Assembly (NCBI RefSeq): GCF_937616625.2
Contig: NC_065570.1
Coordinates: forward strand, 40,431,665 to 40,495,664
DNA: 64,000 bases
Origin: Mercurialis annua
Taxonomy: Eukaryota; Streptophyta; Magnoliopsida; Malpighiales; Euphorbiaceae
Direction: 5' to 3'
A model generated the notes under the pieces. That model saw only the letters and a program-made list of their open reading frames with translations, was not told the DNA's origin and ran no database searches. Positions 35,680-47,902 of the stretch are shown one piece after another. How positions within the stretch are numbered: position 1 is the stretch's first letter; each line of letters begins with the position of its first letter. Both the position numbers and the translations under genes were made by a program.

Positions 35680-36330
35680 TCTCCACCTTTTAGGCCGGAC
35701 CTATCAACTTTTACACAGTTTTCAAACCTCATTTTCAATATTATCTCTTTTTAGGTCGGACCTAACGAATTTTTCTAACTCTTTTTTTTAACTCTAAGTT
35801 TTTAAAAACATATTTTTTTTTGATTGGATAAATTCTATTTACCTAATAAGCCAATAGGGTTAAATTATTTTGACCTCTAAGCTTACTCTAATTTTTAACT
35901 CTAAGACATACTTATTTCAAATTTCATGCTTTGACCCATTAGGTCATCCTTCTTTATGACTCTAAGTCACACTTATTTCCAACTCCAAGTTTTGACCATT
36001 AAGGGCATCAATCTCAGTTCTAAACTTTGACCTCTAAGGTTACCCTCCTTTTTGACTCTAATTTTTGACCTCTATGATCACACTCATTTCAAACTCCAAG
36101 TTTTGACCATTACAGTAGCCATCTTAGTTCTACACTTTAACCTCTAAGGTCACCTTCTTTTGTGACTCTAAGTCACCCTTACTTAAAACTTTAGCCTATA
36201 AGGTCATATTTATTCCTTATTCCGACTTTCGACCTATATGGTGACAGTAATTCTAGATATCCAACATTGATCTTTGTGGTCAACCCTTTTTCCATATTTC
36301 AAATTGTGGCCTCTGTGGTTTACCTTTCTT
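35680..36330. repeat. Degenerate array of TTTGACCTCTAAGGTCA-like dyads
   Basis: About a dozen units of an imperfect palindrome, GACC-N5-GGTC in type, spaced roughly 40-65 bp. Two early units read TTTTAGGCCGGACCTAT (about 35687) and TTTTAGGTCGGACCTAA (about 35750). Later ones read TTTGACCTCTAAGGTTACC (36033) and CTTTAACCTCTAAGGTCACC (36136). Spacers such as AACTCCAAGTTTTGACC also recur. It ends just before the solo LTR at 36353. Confidence 0.65.
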
Positions 36331-36352
36331 TTTGTACACCTTTAACTAAAGG

Positions 36353-39030
36353 TGTAATAACCTCAAAAGTTTGAAATAAAAAAATGATGTCACGAGTCCT
36401 AAAGTTTCATAAATTTGGACCAAGTAGGTCGGGAATTGACACCGACATAAGAAATTTAAATATGGACTTTAAAATAATGATGGTCTAAAGAAAAGATTAT
36501 TATTATTTTAATGAATAAGAATTTATTGGAAAAAAAATTTTGAAAGTTAAGTACGATGGTTAATTAGAAATTTGAGTTTAAGTGCAAATTAACCATCTTG
36601 AGCCAAAATGGACTTTTGGCCAAAAGATTCATTAAAGAGAGAATGATCTCTTCATTTCCCTTATGCCAAAGAAATGACTATCTTTTCTCTCTTTTGCTCC
36701 AAAATGCCATACCCTCCATCCATGAACATAAGATCATGAATTTTTCACCAAAACTCTTCTTTTTGGAAGCAAAATGATCCTAAGATTAAGGTGATCATGA
36801 TTTTGTAAGTAATTTATAGTTTCCATGGTTGACTTGAATGATTCATGAATTTTAATTCCTACGGTTCTAAGTCTAAAGATTGAGGTTTTGTTTAATTGAA
36901 TTAGCTGATGTGTTTATAAGCTTGATTCATGAGTTCTAATGGTGAATTGGAGCAAGGAAACCATTCGGCCATGAGGAATCATCAAGGGTAAGAATTTTTG
37001 AAATTTCTAAGCTTGGATGGCTAAACTTAGATGATGGTTTAAGCATATGCGTTTGGTATATTCATACGTTTGATGATTGTTTGAATTAGCTAGAGAAATT
37101 ATGTTGTGTATTGATGAAAGTTTGATAGAAAATGATTATGAATGGTTCGGCCTTCATACTATGTTAATGATAGGAGTTAAATTGATGATTAAGGATATAA
37201 ATTTAAGTTATAAGAACTGAGTATACCTTGAATTTGGTTCAAATTATTAAGGAAAGTTTGAATGAAAGTTAATAAAAATTTGCAGAAAATAGTCCTGCAA
37301 AACAGCCACATTGTGGAGACAATATCTCGATCTATTGAACTCCAAATCAAGTTCTGTTTGTTGGTACAAAAACTTCAAGATGTTTTCTAAATATGTTTAG
37401 GTTTATGTTTTGGCTAATTCTGACTCTATATTGTCCAAACAGAGCAGAACATTAAGCTGTGCGTAACAGTTCTGAAAATTAGGACAGGCCATGTTGTTAA
37501 CTTAAGGGCTAGTTTCAGACACCTTTGGGTGCTAGAATTAGTCTGAGACCTAAACGAAAGTCGAAGATGATATTCTAAAGTTTAAGAATGTCGGTTTCAT
37601 TTATAGGTCTGAATATTCTATGGTTAGAAAACATAGTCGATAAAGGGGTCGATAATATTACAAGTTATGTACTAGTTATTCTCGAGTCTATGTGTTTATT
37701 GAGTTAAATCTTAACTCGATATCTTTATGATTTGTCTTAAGTTCGACAAGGCGGCCTATTAGTGGACAAGGTGTTTTGGGAGCTTGCGCTATAAATTGAA
37801 GATGTTGGATAACAAGCCGTGAGTTTATAAATTTGTACATTTGACGTATTAAATGTGCATTACTTTTAAATGCAAACTATTTATGTGAACTGTATAATCA
37901 TTATTTAGTGGTAAAATGTTTTATGTAAAATGCATGCATAATTGGTTTCAAACCAATATAGATCCGATGAAACGAGCTTTCCTATTAAGCGGTAATAGGA
38001 ACTGTGTGATCACCAGTTAAGCTTAACGAGTTTGAAGTACTTCATCTGTGCAAGAGTTTGACGTTGTGTGGTATGATTTGAGTTTGACGTTGTGTGGTGT
38101 GACCTAGCATGAGATAACCCGGTTGAATTACCTCGAGACTCATGGCTAGAATATGGTGTGATCTGATTTTGACGTTATGTGGTGTGATATGAGTTTGACG
38201 TTGTGTGGTGTGACCTAGCATGAGATAATCCGGTTGAATTACCTCGAAACTCATGGCTAGAATATAACTCTGCTTATTTGTTTGGTGTTTGTGTTTTGTG
38301 GGATATAATGAAATGTATTATAATAAGGGTAACATAGATTTGTGCAAGATCAAGTTGGAATCAGCAGGATTCAACTTAAGGATTAAGATTTCATGTAGAG
38401 ACATGTATTTGGATGCATGTGTAAAACTGTTTATGCATTGTTTTGTTTTGTATACTCATTTGTAAATTATAAACTCACTTAGTGTCGACTGATTCTCCCA
38501 TAGTGTTTCGTTCAAGTAAAAGTATCTAAAGTGCCAGACTTCCACTCTTGTTTCAGAAGTCTTTAATTACAGTAAAGAGGAGTCAACCAGTAGTGATGCA
38601 AGTAGTTAAGTCCTAGTTTAGATGGTATGGATAGTCTGACAAACGGTTTTAAAATGCTGTGCAAACTCTGATATATGGTATATGTACATTCATAGTTTAT
38701 GAAGACTATGTTTTAACTATTTGATTCTTTACCAATTACCTATGAATGGAATTGGCTATGATTATGATTTGTATAAGTTGAAACAGGGTATTGCTGGTTA
38801 TGAGATATCGCTTTATAAGACCCTGATTTCTAAAACGTTTGTTTGGTATCAGTTTTGAAAAGACGTTGGTATACGTCAAACCTTGAAAGGTTTTATGAAA
38901 GGTTTTATATTTTGACTGGTGGAATGTTTGTGAAAAGTTTATACGTGTTTTTAAAGGCATGCTACGGATATTAGAACTACCATTCCCATTCCCTAGCACC
39001 GGTCGAGGCCCGAGATTTTGGGTCGTGACA
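36353..39030 (+). mobile_element. Solo LTR, Tekay class, 2678 bp
   Basis: Starts TGTAATAACC and ends GGGTCGTGACA, flanked by perfect 5-bp duplications AAAGG at 36348-36352 and 39031-39035. No PBS follows and no PPT precedes, so this is a recombinant solo LTR. It shares blocks with LTR-A, such as GCAGAAAATAGTCCTGCAAA (37283) against the like sequence at 44693, and has the shared module at 37819-38556. Repeats of CCGGTTGAATTACCTCGA occur twice (38110-38260). Confidence 0.9.
37819..38556 (+). promoter_or_regulatory. Structured intron-like module of the solo LTR
   Basis: The arm GTGAGTTTATAA (37819-37830) is exactly complementary to TTATAAACTCAC (38467-38478). The hairpin CCTATTA-AGCGG-TAATAGG lies at 37981-37999 with a perfect 7-bp stem. 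Repeats follow at 38040-38270. The acceptor is probably CACTCTTGTTTCAG, ending at 38556, with a weaker AAG at 38516. Confidence 0.55.
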
Positions 39031-39035
39031 AAAGG

Positions 39036-39330
39036 TCTACAACTCTTACACCGACAATGCCGCTTGTCTGCTATAGAACTATTAGAAGAGATTTTGCATG
39101 TACATGTCAACAATAGCATTTCAAATGCGACAGTACGGATCAAAAATTCTAGCAATCATGCCTCGCTAAGAAGCGTGTGTGGGAGTAAAAAGGTTGGAAG
39201 GAACAACATGTCTTCTTGATATGAATTGCTCTACGTGGTATGTGCTAACTAACAATGCATATCAAGCCCATACATATCATTCATATCATGCATCTCGTAT
39301 GCTATGTATTAGTATACTAACTTTTAATGG
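39036..39330. other. Unassigned sequence between solo LTR and LINE
   Basis: An open plus frame crosses from the solo LTR to 39219 (GLQLLHRQCRLSAIELLEEI), but no family is recognised. It may be part of the LINE ORF or chance. Confidence 0.3.
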
Positions 39331-40744
39331 ATGAAGCCACTAGGAAAGCGCGCCTGAATGCTCTTTGTCAAAGACAAGGGAGAAGGTTATTCAAAAAGCT
39401 CACTCCTGCTAAGTCTCCTACGATTTCTGCATCACTAATATAACTAATCCAGCCAGTATGACTAATGAAACTCGGGAACTGATCTTTCCCTATCTGAAAA
39501 AGCTTGACGTGCAATGGATGGGCTAGATTGGATAAGTTTCACCAAAGTGTTTTAAAATCTTTCTTCTCCTTCAAGATAGATCAAGGATTACTTCATGCTG
39601 CTCCTAGCTCCTGCATTGGGGAACTAGTAAGAGAAGACTAGAATAATGGAAAATAATATTCAAATGTACTATTCTGCAATCTTTTAGTCAACAAACCCAG
39701 AGTTAAAAAGATTAATTAGGCCACACATGTTATTACGCCTTCAGTCCATTAGGAGATGAACAAGATGCTCTTTGCAGATTTCATGGAATATGACACAGTC
39801 CACAATTTAAAGTATATGATACCTACTAATGCTCTTAAAAAAGATGGATTTCCCCCATTATTCTATTAGAAATACTGGGAGATGGTGGGAAAGGACATAA
39901 AAAGGCATACCTTAAAGCTTTGAATAATAAGTGATCAGCTTAATTGTATTAATGAAACAATAATTTCCTCTATACCAAAAGGGAAAAATGTTGTTAAAGT
40001 TGTTGATTTTAGACATATAAATTTATCTGATGTTATTTATAAATTGGTGTCTTAAGCTTTGGCCAATAGATTTAAAAAATCCCAATAGTGTTGATTTATG
40101 AAGCATAACGTTCATTTGTGCTTAGAAGGCAGATTGTGCATAATGCTTCAATAGGTTTTGAATGCATTCCATATTATTAAAAACTCTAATAAAAAGTTAA
40201 ATGGCCCTTTATATTTGAAATTGGATATTTCTAAAGCATATGAATGGGTGGAACATAGATTAATTAAGGGTTAATTCCATATAAAATCACCACCTTTACA
40301 TGTTTTTTCATTTTAATCACGTCCTTTAAAAAGTGTCAAATAAAATCACCACCTTTCATTTTTTTTCAAATCTATCACGAATGTGAAAATCTGGTGTATG
40401 TTTGTTAACTCGATAACCGGAATCAACTAAAAAAGAGTAAGAGGAATATATTTTGCGTATTAATAGGGCATTAATCAGATAAAAACATTTATTGAGGAGG
40501 AAAAAAATATCAAATTTTACTCATCGATGATAGATTTGCAAAAAAATGAAAGGTGGTGATTTTATTTGACACTTTTTAAAGGACGTGATTAAAATGAAAA
40601 AACGTGTAAAGGTGGTGATTTTATATGAAATTAACCCATTAATTAAAGTAAAGCTTTTGAATTGGGTTTTAGCAGTGTTTGAGTGATTAAAATTTTGAAA
40701 TGCATAACCTCTGGTAATTTCTCACTTTTGATCAATGATGTTGT
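39331..40744 (+). pseudogene. LINE (L1-type) reverse-transcriptase remnant
   Basis: Plus-strand pieces in shifting frames fit a plant L1-type RT: KKDGFPPLFY near 39840, SIPKGKNVVKVVDFRHINLS (39970-40035), VIYKLVS and ALANRFK (40035-40080), and GPLYLKLDISKAYEWVEHRL (40204-40263). The MITE at 40268-40637 interrupts it, and coding-like sequence resumes to 40744 (FSLLINDVVKG). The LTR of element VI then cuts it off. Many stops; no endonuclease domain or poly-A tail is visible in this piece. Confidence 0.8.
40268..40637. mobile_element. MULE-type MITE, 370 bp
   Basis: Long TIRs of about 110 bp start GGGTTAATTCCATATAAAAT and end with the near-inverse. Flanked by a perfect 9-bp duplication ATTAATTAA (40259-40267 and 40638-40646). 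A 9-bp duplication with long TIRs is the mark of Mutator-like elements. No coding capacity. It lies inside the LINE remnant. Confidence 0.88.
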
Positions 40745-40749
40745 AAAGG

Positions 40750-43470
40750 TGTCACGACTCAATTTCGGGGACCATAAACAACACTAGAAAATAGGAGTGT
40801 TGGCTACGAAACCCGTAGAAAGTCTAAACATACATAATAAAATCCTTGCATTCATCATATAGCAACAATAATATAACCAATGCTTGGGGCGACCGAAACT
40901 ACAACATCATACAAATAAACCCAATCGGCCCGAATAAGAACAACATACAACAACATCAACATACATCGGAAAACTCAAATAATGTACAAAATAATACTAT
41001 GACTACTGTGATCTAGAGTTTAAAATATTTGTACATATATATTTTATAAATAATATCCGAGAAGAAGCATTCGGAAGTGACACATCGTCCATAACGATAA
41101 AACCTGAAAGTGGGGAAAACAACGGGGTTAGTTAAAACTGGGTGAGTTTATATCATTATAAACAAGTAATAAGTGAAAACCATTTAAAACATTTAAAAAG
41201 ATGGTTTACCATTACAGATATTAGTCCAAACCCTAAAACACAATAATATATATATTTTATATATAATAATATATAAGTCAATCTAAGTGTCGTGTCGGTG
41301 AGAGTATCTCCTAACCGATTCTTGACTGTCACTCAAACCATAATGCCTGAGTCATAGGAGACGAATTTACCACTGTCGCCCTCACTATAGGCGAGACGTA
41401 TTTCCAATCATAATACCATATCCACATACAAATGATCATATTGGTGCGCACGCAGTCCTAATGATGCCCATTAGGTAGCATGTTCCAACCAAATCCATAA
41501 CGATATGTAAAACGGACATTTGTATAATATATATGTATAACGAATGTAAAAGTTCTTAGTAAAAGTAAATAATAACATAAACTCACAGCACGGGATCACT
41601 AATTCTGAATTCCAGCGTGCTCCATAAGTCATGATCCAACTCTGTTGCTCGAGTAGTAGACGGGTCTAGGAAACAAATATGAATTAATACACACTTAAAC
41701 AACACCGAGCCTAACTCTAGAGAATTCTAGACAAGACTCAAGACAACCATGAACTTGACATACCAAACATATAAACACCTCAATACTCAACTAATACATA
41801 TTCAATGATACCATTCATCGATACCAAATCGACCAATACATAACCAACTCAATAATATCATTTCGTCATAGTTGTGATACAAGGTTTAAAAATCATTTTC
41901 TAGAAAAATCCCTCTTTAAAACTCAAATGATTGAAATCAATTAACATCAAATCATAGCATATATCGAGTGTCCGAGTCCTTATGAATTCCAAACCTAACC
42001 CTTGAATTGGTACACCATTGTCCATCCCACAACCATGAGTAAAACGTATATATATTTCATATAAAATGAATTCGGAAAATACATTGAAAACATAAATCAA
42101 TATCTCAATTGAAAATACGGAGCACAACCTATCCCAAACCATTAGCATAGAGAACCATAATCCATTCAAATATCTGAGCAACAAAAATCATGCCAAAGAC
42201 TCGACAAATTACCAAACAAATGTGAGAAGCATGTCATTCTACAATTCCAAATTCAAATCGTCCACTTAAGCCAAAAATAACCAAACCCAAGGGATGGAAT
42301 CCAACCCAATGACTCAATTAACAAATTTAAGCATGGATTCAACATTTAAACATGGCATAGGGAACAATGAACACGATTCAACAACAACCAATCATATAAA
42401 ATACCCAAAACTCATAATCTCTACTCAAATAAACAAACCAAATTCAATTCATACAAACCCTAACATGGGTATCCTCTAAAATCAATTATTCAATAATACC
42501 CAGAGCATATTACATTGATATGGATACACAATTATGAGTATTCACCAACAATTCTCACTATCTCAACATAATCAAGCCATAATCCCAAAATCAACGTAAA
42601 ACTCAAAACCCAAATCATTTAACAACACAAATTACAAATAAAAGGTTAATACCTTATCCTTTTAAGATCTCCAAGCCACCAAACAAGGACAAAAAGAATG
42701 AGTGAAATAGAAGCTCCAATTACTCAACAATGGAATTTGAACAACTCAACTTAACACAATCTATACACCACTTGACCCAAGTGAAGAGAAATCCATGTAT
42801 GTCAAATACATCTTATCTTAACATAAGAATGTAAGCACAGGGGATTGGGGAAGGTTTTATGCAATGGGATGTGGAGGGATTAGGGTTTGAGGGTGAGAAA
42901 ATATTATTTGGGTCGAGCTAAACTGGTTTTAAATACTCCAAAAACAATTTGTTGTTAAAGAGGTCCTGCCAGACCAAGATTTGGTCCGATCAAACCTTTA
43001 CCACATATGAGAATGGTTCGACAAGACCATGGCTTTGTTCGGACGGACGTAGGTCACAAGGCTGACCAGCCCCAACAAATAAAATAGGTCCAGTCAGACC
43101 ATTCTTAGTCCGGCCGGACCTCACTCTAATACAAAGCAAAGGTCCGACTTTTCGTCCCGAATATAGTAAAACATCGAGGTACTTACTAAACAAATAACCC
43201 AAGCACATAATACACATTTGAAACCATAACATATAGGTCAAACGATACCCCAAACTAACTCGAAGACATCAAGAAACTAGTTACAACAAAATAGTGAAAC
43301 CTTAGATACCAACTGATCCAAGTTGAAAATTCAATTTAAATTCAAATGGAACTTGTGAGATACTCAAGTATCAAACCTAAAATCTCTCCCAAATTATAAT
43401 TCTACCGCAACACCATCCAGAATAAGTCAAAAACACAACGAAACATGCCGAAAGTATACAGGGTATTACA
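40750..43470 (-). repeat. 3' LTR of element VI, 2721 bp
   Basis: Plus borders TGTCACGACTC and GGGTATTACA. The PPT on the minus strand (AAAGGGGAAAGAA, from 43483) precedes it directly, which fixes it as the 3' LTR. It includes a dyad array of GGTCCGG/CCGGACC type (42960-43140), a TATA-like TATTTAAAAC near 42935 (minus), a donor-like AAG|GTATTA near 42651, and the module at 41104-41586. Confidence 0.85.
41104..41586 (-). promoter_or_regulatory. Structured intron-like module of element VI LTR
   Basis: Arm GTGAGTTTATGTTATTAT (41586-41569) faces ATAATGATATAAACTCAC (41159-41142). All 18 positions pair with two G-U wobbles. Hairpin CCTAATG-ATGCC-CATTAGG is at 41457-41475. CTAACCCCGTTG and a pyrimidine tract ending CTTTCAG (41104) follow. 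The implied intron is 483 nt, almost the same as in element I. Confidence 0.6.
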
Positions 43471-43684
43471 TTCTTTCCCCTTTAGGATAATTCATCCTCG
43501 AATAAAAACAAATCATCTGATCAACCAACATTCTAACATACCTCAAGGATAAAGAATTGGATTACTACTACCCATTATGAACTACAGTATTAACCAAAGA
43601 TTCATAACCAAATTTATTCTCCAAACAAATCTTTAACGTCCAACATTTCTCATTAAACACCTCACTTATGATCGTCAAATGGGC
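43471..43684 (-). other. 3' internal end of element VI with PPT
   Basis: On the minus strand ATTCGAGGATGAATT and then the PPT lead into the 3' LTR. The rest is non-coding. An 18-bp word ATTAAACACCTCACTTAT occurs at 43652 and again at 43688, across the junction with LTR-A, so the exact border is uncertain. Confidence 0.6.
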
Positions 43685-45685
43685 TGTATTAAACACCTCA
43701 CTTATTATATTCGTGAAATATAATTAAGAATTGATCGGGAAAGGTTTTCCGAAATTGTTTTGAGAATTAAGCAGGTTGGTTAATCGATTGAGTTAAAATG
43801 CAAGTTAACCGAATCAAAGTGGACATTTAACCACCGCATGATGTCATCAACTTGTTCATTAAGGGATTTATAATCATCATCATTGTATTAAAATAGAGAA
43901 AGAACTTCAAACCCCCATTTTTCCTCTCTCACTTACCGAACCCACCTCCATCTCCAAGCCTCACCATTTCTTCAAACAATTCAACTATTTTTGTTGCAAA
44001 TCAAACACAAATCATAAGCTAATCAAGGTAAGATATGTAATTTGTGTTTTTTTTTATAGTTTTTTTAGTAAATGTTGGAAAAGAAAACGCTAGGTTTTAA
44101 GGTTTAATTGAGGTTATATGTGTTTGATGTTTTAGGGAGCTTGTGAGCTTCCATGGAGAAATATTAATGTGAATTGGAGGATAGAACCTATGGCTTTGAT
44201 CATCAACATAAGGTGAGGTTCACATCAAAAATTGAATGAGTATTGATTGATAAATTGAGTGAGGGATTGATGTGTAGGTTCAGAAATTACATGTTTTGGT
44301 GATGATTGATTAATTAATGATGTTAAGTTATAAAAATGATGTTGATTTGATGAAGTTTTGGTATGAATTGATGATGATAGGTTTGGCCCCTAACCTAGGT
44401 TGATGTTATGAAATAAAATTGATGATTTTTTGCATTGGTTTTGAGTTATTTGGGGCTGAATTGGAGTCATTTGAATTGATTAATACTGGTTGCAAAGTTT
44501 ATGGATGATTCGGCCATGTATGTGAATTCAAGCTTAGATGTTTTTGCTAAGGGTTAAGTCATGGATTGCAATGTTTATGATTGATCATGGTGGCTTGCTT
44601 GAATGGGTATGAAGATATGGTTTCGATAGAATATAAGTCTCGTTGCGTAATGAGCTATGATTAGGAGTTTACGTAAACTAATTGACGTTTTGCAGAAAAC
44701 TGTTCTGCAAAACAGCCAGCGAGAGCAATATCCTGAGCTGTATAGCTTCAAACTAAGTTAAGTTTGTTGGTACAGAAACTTAATATGTTATATATGATTG
44801 TCTAAGTTTGAGGTTTTCATGAATCGGCCTCTAACATGTTCATATGAACAAGAAAATTATGTTGTGTAAACTACCCTGCAGTTTTGGGACAGCCCAAGGG
44901 CTATTTTCCGACACCTTCGGGTGCTAATCTCAGTCCGAGATCATAATAAAAGTTGTAGGCGACATTCCAAACTTCGAGAATGCCGATTTTGTTTAGGGGT
45001 CGGGCTATTATAGATAAGGGTTATGATAGCTGAAGTAAGCTACAAAAATAACTTTTAAATGAAAAATGGAAATTAGAATTATTACTAATTCGCGATATTA
45101 TCCTAATTGCATAGACCAGACGAGGCAACTATCGACAAGGCTCAAGATTTATGGATCGAGATTAAAGCTTTTCTTGATTAAAGTAATTGAATAGCAAGTT
45201 GTGAGTACACTTTAAATTACTCGTAGATATTCATAAAGCCACGTATTTTTATATGAAGGGCTATATGAATATAAATATGTTTGAATTGTATTTAAAGATA
45301 GATGTACTGCATGATTGAAAATGTATTATGCCGTACGTTTCGAAAACAATTATTTGATGTAATATGTTATTTTGTTAATAACATAATTGAATAAATAAAG
45401 AAAACTGCTTAAAGTACTAGGGAAGGGTAAAAGCAATACGATACGAAAATGAGAATCGACAATAAATGAGATTGAACATCCAATAATATACGAGCATCAA
45501 ACAATATAAATAAAGAAATATAGTACATTCCTGTAATACCCCAAAAGATTCAATTATCTAATTGGACCACGTGTCCAGTTTTGAGTCGCCGGAGTGGAAA
45601 TATCGTAAAGATTTCTGAGGAATCGAGATAAATAAAATTCAAGTAGGTCGGTTTCGAGAAGTTACCGACGAGGTATTTAATATTA

Positions 45686-46777
45686 GAACAAAGGATCATT
45701 TTACCCCCCGAACTTGGCGCAAAGTATCAAAAACGTCCAAATTAGCGAAACAGGATCACTTTTACCCTGAACTTGTCAAATTTGGTACAAAAACCCCCCT
45801 CCCCACTCTCACCTAAGAGAGTGAAGCACACTCTCTGGTTTTTAGAGGTGGTTTTTAATGGTAAAAGGTTTAAAATAATCCTAATTCTTTTAACATTGTA
45901 TAAATTAGTCCATAATAATTAGAAAAAATAATTTAATTTTAAAACTTTACATATCAAAATTATATTAATTAAAAATATAAGAAACCTTTTTGCACTTTTT
46001 ATAAAAAAAAATCAATTTTTTTTTTAAAACAGAGCAGCTGCCGGATTCTTCTCCGGCAGCTGCTCCTCGTCGTCTCTGTTAGAGACGACGAGCTCGTCTC
46101 TGAGAGAGACGAGATCTTCGTCTCTGTTAGAGACGACGAGCTCGTCTCTGAGAGAGACGAGATCTTCGTCTCTCACAGAGACAAAACGTCTCTGTTGAAG
46201 ACGAATCCGTCTGGATTCGTCTTCAACAGAGACGAACTGTTGAAGACGAACCCGTCTGGGTTCGTCTTCAACAGATACGATCTGTTGAAGACGAACCCAG
46301 ACGGGTTCGTCTTCAACAGTTGGAGACGAACGCGGTTCGTCTCCAACAGATCGGACATGTTGGACATATGGGTTCTTGAGCGGCGGTGGTTCGTCGGTTT
46401 TGGGCGGTGGCTGGTCGTTTTTGGGCGGTGGAAAACAAATCCGATGAATTTATTGGTTATGATTTTAGATTAATTAGATTAGGTGTTTAATAATGTTAGA
46501 TTAATAATAGTTTATTAAGATTAAGTAGTATAATTAATTAAAATTAATTTTTAAAATTTGAATTTTCACTCTTTAATTAGTGTTTGATTAGGATTTACTT
46601 ATGATTAATTAGAGTATGAATTCACTCTCCTTTTTCAGCAAGTGCAATACAAACACACAAGGAGGGGTGTTTTTGAGACGGTTTTGACAAGTTCAGGGTA
46701 AAAGTGATCCGGTTTTCCAGCTTTGGCCTTTTTTGATACTTTGTGCCAAGTTGAGGGGGTAAAATGATCCTTCGTTC
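45686..46777. mobile_element. Non-autonomous MULE, 1092 bp
   Basis: TIRs of at least 100 bp start GAACAAAGGATCATTTTACC and end with the near-inverse. A perfect 10-bp duplication TTTAATATTA flanks it (45676-45685, 46778-46787). The same LTR position in the 3' LTR (near 53397) shows the empty site with one copy of TTTAATATTA. No transposase is encoded. The middle holds an array of perfect short palindromes. Confidence 0.93.
46030..46350. repeat. Array of short palindromes inside the MULE
   Basis: Successive perfect or near-perfect inverted repeats: CAGCTGCCGG/CCGGCAGCTG; CGTCTCTGTTAGAGACG (twice); CTCGTCTCTGAGAGAGACGAG (twice); then four hairpins with 14-17 bp arms of GTTGAAGACGAACCCG type. 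All arms share GACGA/TCGTC. Open frames through it (KTNPSGFVFN repeats) are by-products. Confidence 0.85.
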
Positions 46778-47090
46778 TTTAATATTATATCCTGGCTGGG
46801 AAGTTGAAATTTGGATTAAGAAGGAAAAATGTTGAGAAAAATCACAAAATAAAGTTCAGGGATTAAAGTGGTAATTTAGCCAATTACGTCTCAAGAGTGG
46901 AAATTATAAGTTTTGACGGGAAAATAAAAATTCTCGAGTAGCATTATTTATTGGATATAAATAATATGAATATGGATTGGTTAAAGGATTAATTGATTTA
47001 GTTATGGACTAAATTGAACGAAACAAAAGTTTAAAAGATAAGTTGTAACAAATAAACAAAACAAGGATCAAAGTAGCATTTTTACCAAAT

Positions 47091-47266
47091 TATATAAGAA
47101 AAGAAATATGAATCAGAAGGTGGAACAGAAGCATCCAGAGACATCAAATATCGATCAATTACATTTCTTCGCCGTTTGTCCGTTCGGAGTCCGTTTCAAA
47201 TGATTTTCGCGCCTATTTCTTCAAAATCGAAGGCTCTATCCATCCTCATCTCGAATCAAGGTAAGA
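47091..47266 (+). promoter_or_regulatory. Probable LTR promoter and first splice donor of element V
   Basis: TATATAAGA at 47091, repeated in the 3' LTR at 53710, is the best TATA box. About 165 bp downstream is AATCAAG|GTAAGAGG (donor G at 47261; 53881 in the 3' LTR). A like site AATCAAG|GTAAGA occurs in LTR-A near 44028. Transcription start and splicing are inferred. Confidence 0.5.
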
Positions 47267-47459
47267 GGTCGATATTTTGTGAAAAATTAGTAGTTTTTTT
47301 GGCTATTTTAGCGGGATACACAAATTTGACGTTTTTAATGTTATTTTAGCGTTTTGGTAAGAATCGAGATGCAGGTTTTGTGAGTTAGAATAGTTTTCAT
47401 GCGTGTGGAGGATTGGAGCACGTTGGGATGGTCGAAAAGCCCCAAAAATCAGATTTCTA

Positions 47460-47580
47460 GGGGCTGTGCACTTGGTGCAAGAACGTGCACCAGCCGAGGT
47501 GCACCAGGGTTGCACGAACGTGCACCAGCTGAGGCGCACGAATGTGCACCCAAATGCACAAGTGTGCATACGGACCGTGT
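47460..47580. repeat. GTGCAC dyad array in element V 5' LTR
   Basis: Repeated CGTGCACCAG, GTGCACGAAC and like words that fold on themselves. The 3' LTR copy (54085-54175) has fewer units, so the array changed after insertion. The ORFs on both strands here are artefacts of the repeat. Confidence 0.7.
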
Positions 47581-47902
47581 TTCGACCTAGGTATTCGACA
47601 TTTTTGGACATTTGACTCTAAAGACAAATCAAGGACCCCGAGAATCACTAATCTCGAGATAAGCTCGATGTTTTCGATAGCTAACGATAACGAAAAACAT
47701 TAAGAAAGTTATATGATTCTCGAATACGAGAAGCGGTATTCGCTAAGTCGTAAATACGACTAAGGGTTATCAAATACATGAATAACTTTTAAACGTTAAT
47801 TATTATGTATCAGACGTGTCAGCGAGCAGTGAGGTCAGTAGACGTGGGCTAGCACGAGCATATCATCTTATCGACTACGTCATAGATTGGATAGCGGTCA
47901 TA

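Noticed and set aside
46030..46350. CRISPR-like look of the repeat array
   Set aside because: Units are adjacent palindromes without unique spacers of constant length, inside a MULE in plant DNA.
46173..46473. ORFs with repeated KTNPSGFVFN on both strands
   Set aside because: By-product of the palindromic array inside the MULE; both strands give the same repeat because each unit is its own inverse.
47303..47648. Overlapping ORFs on both strands, repeated near 54016-54237
   Set aside because: Low-complexity Cys/His/Thr/Val proteins from the GTGCAC dyad array.
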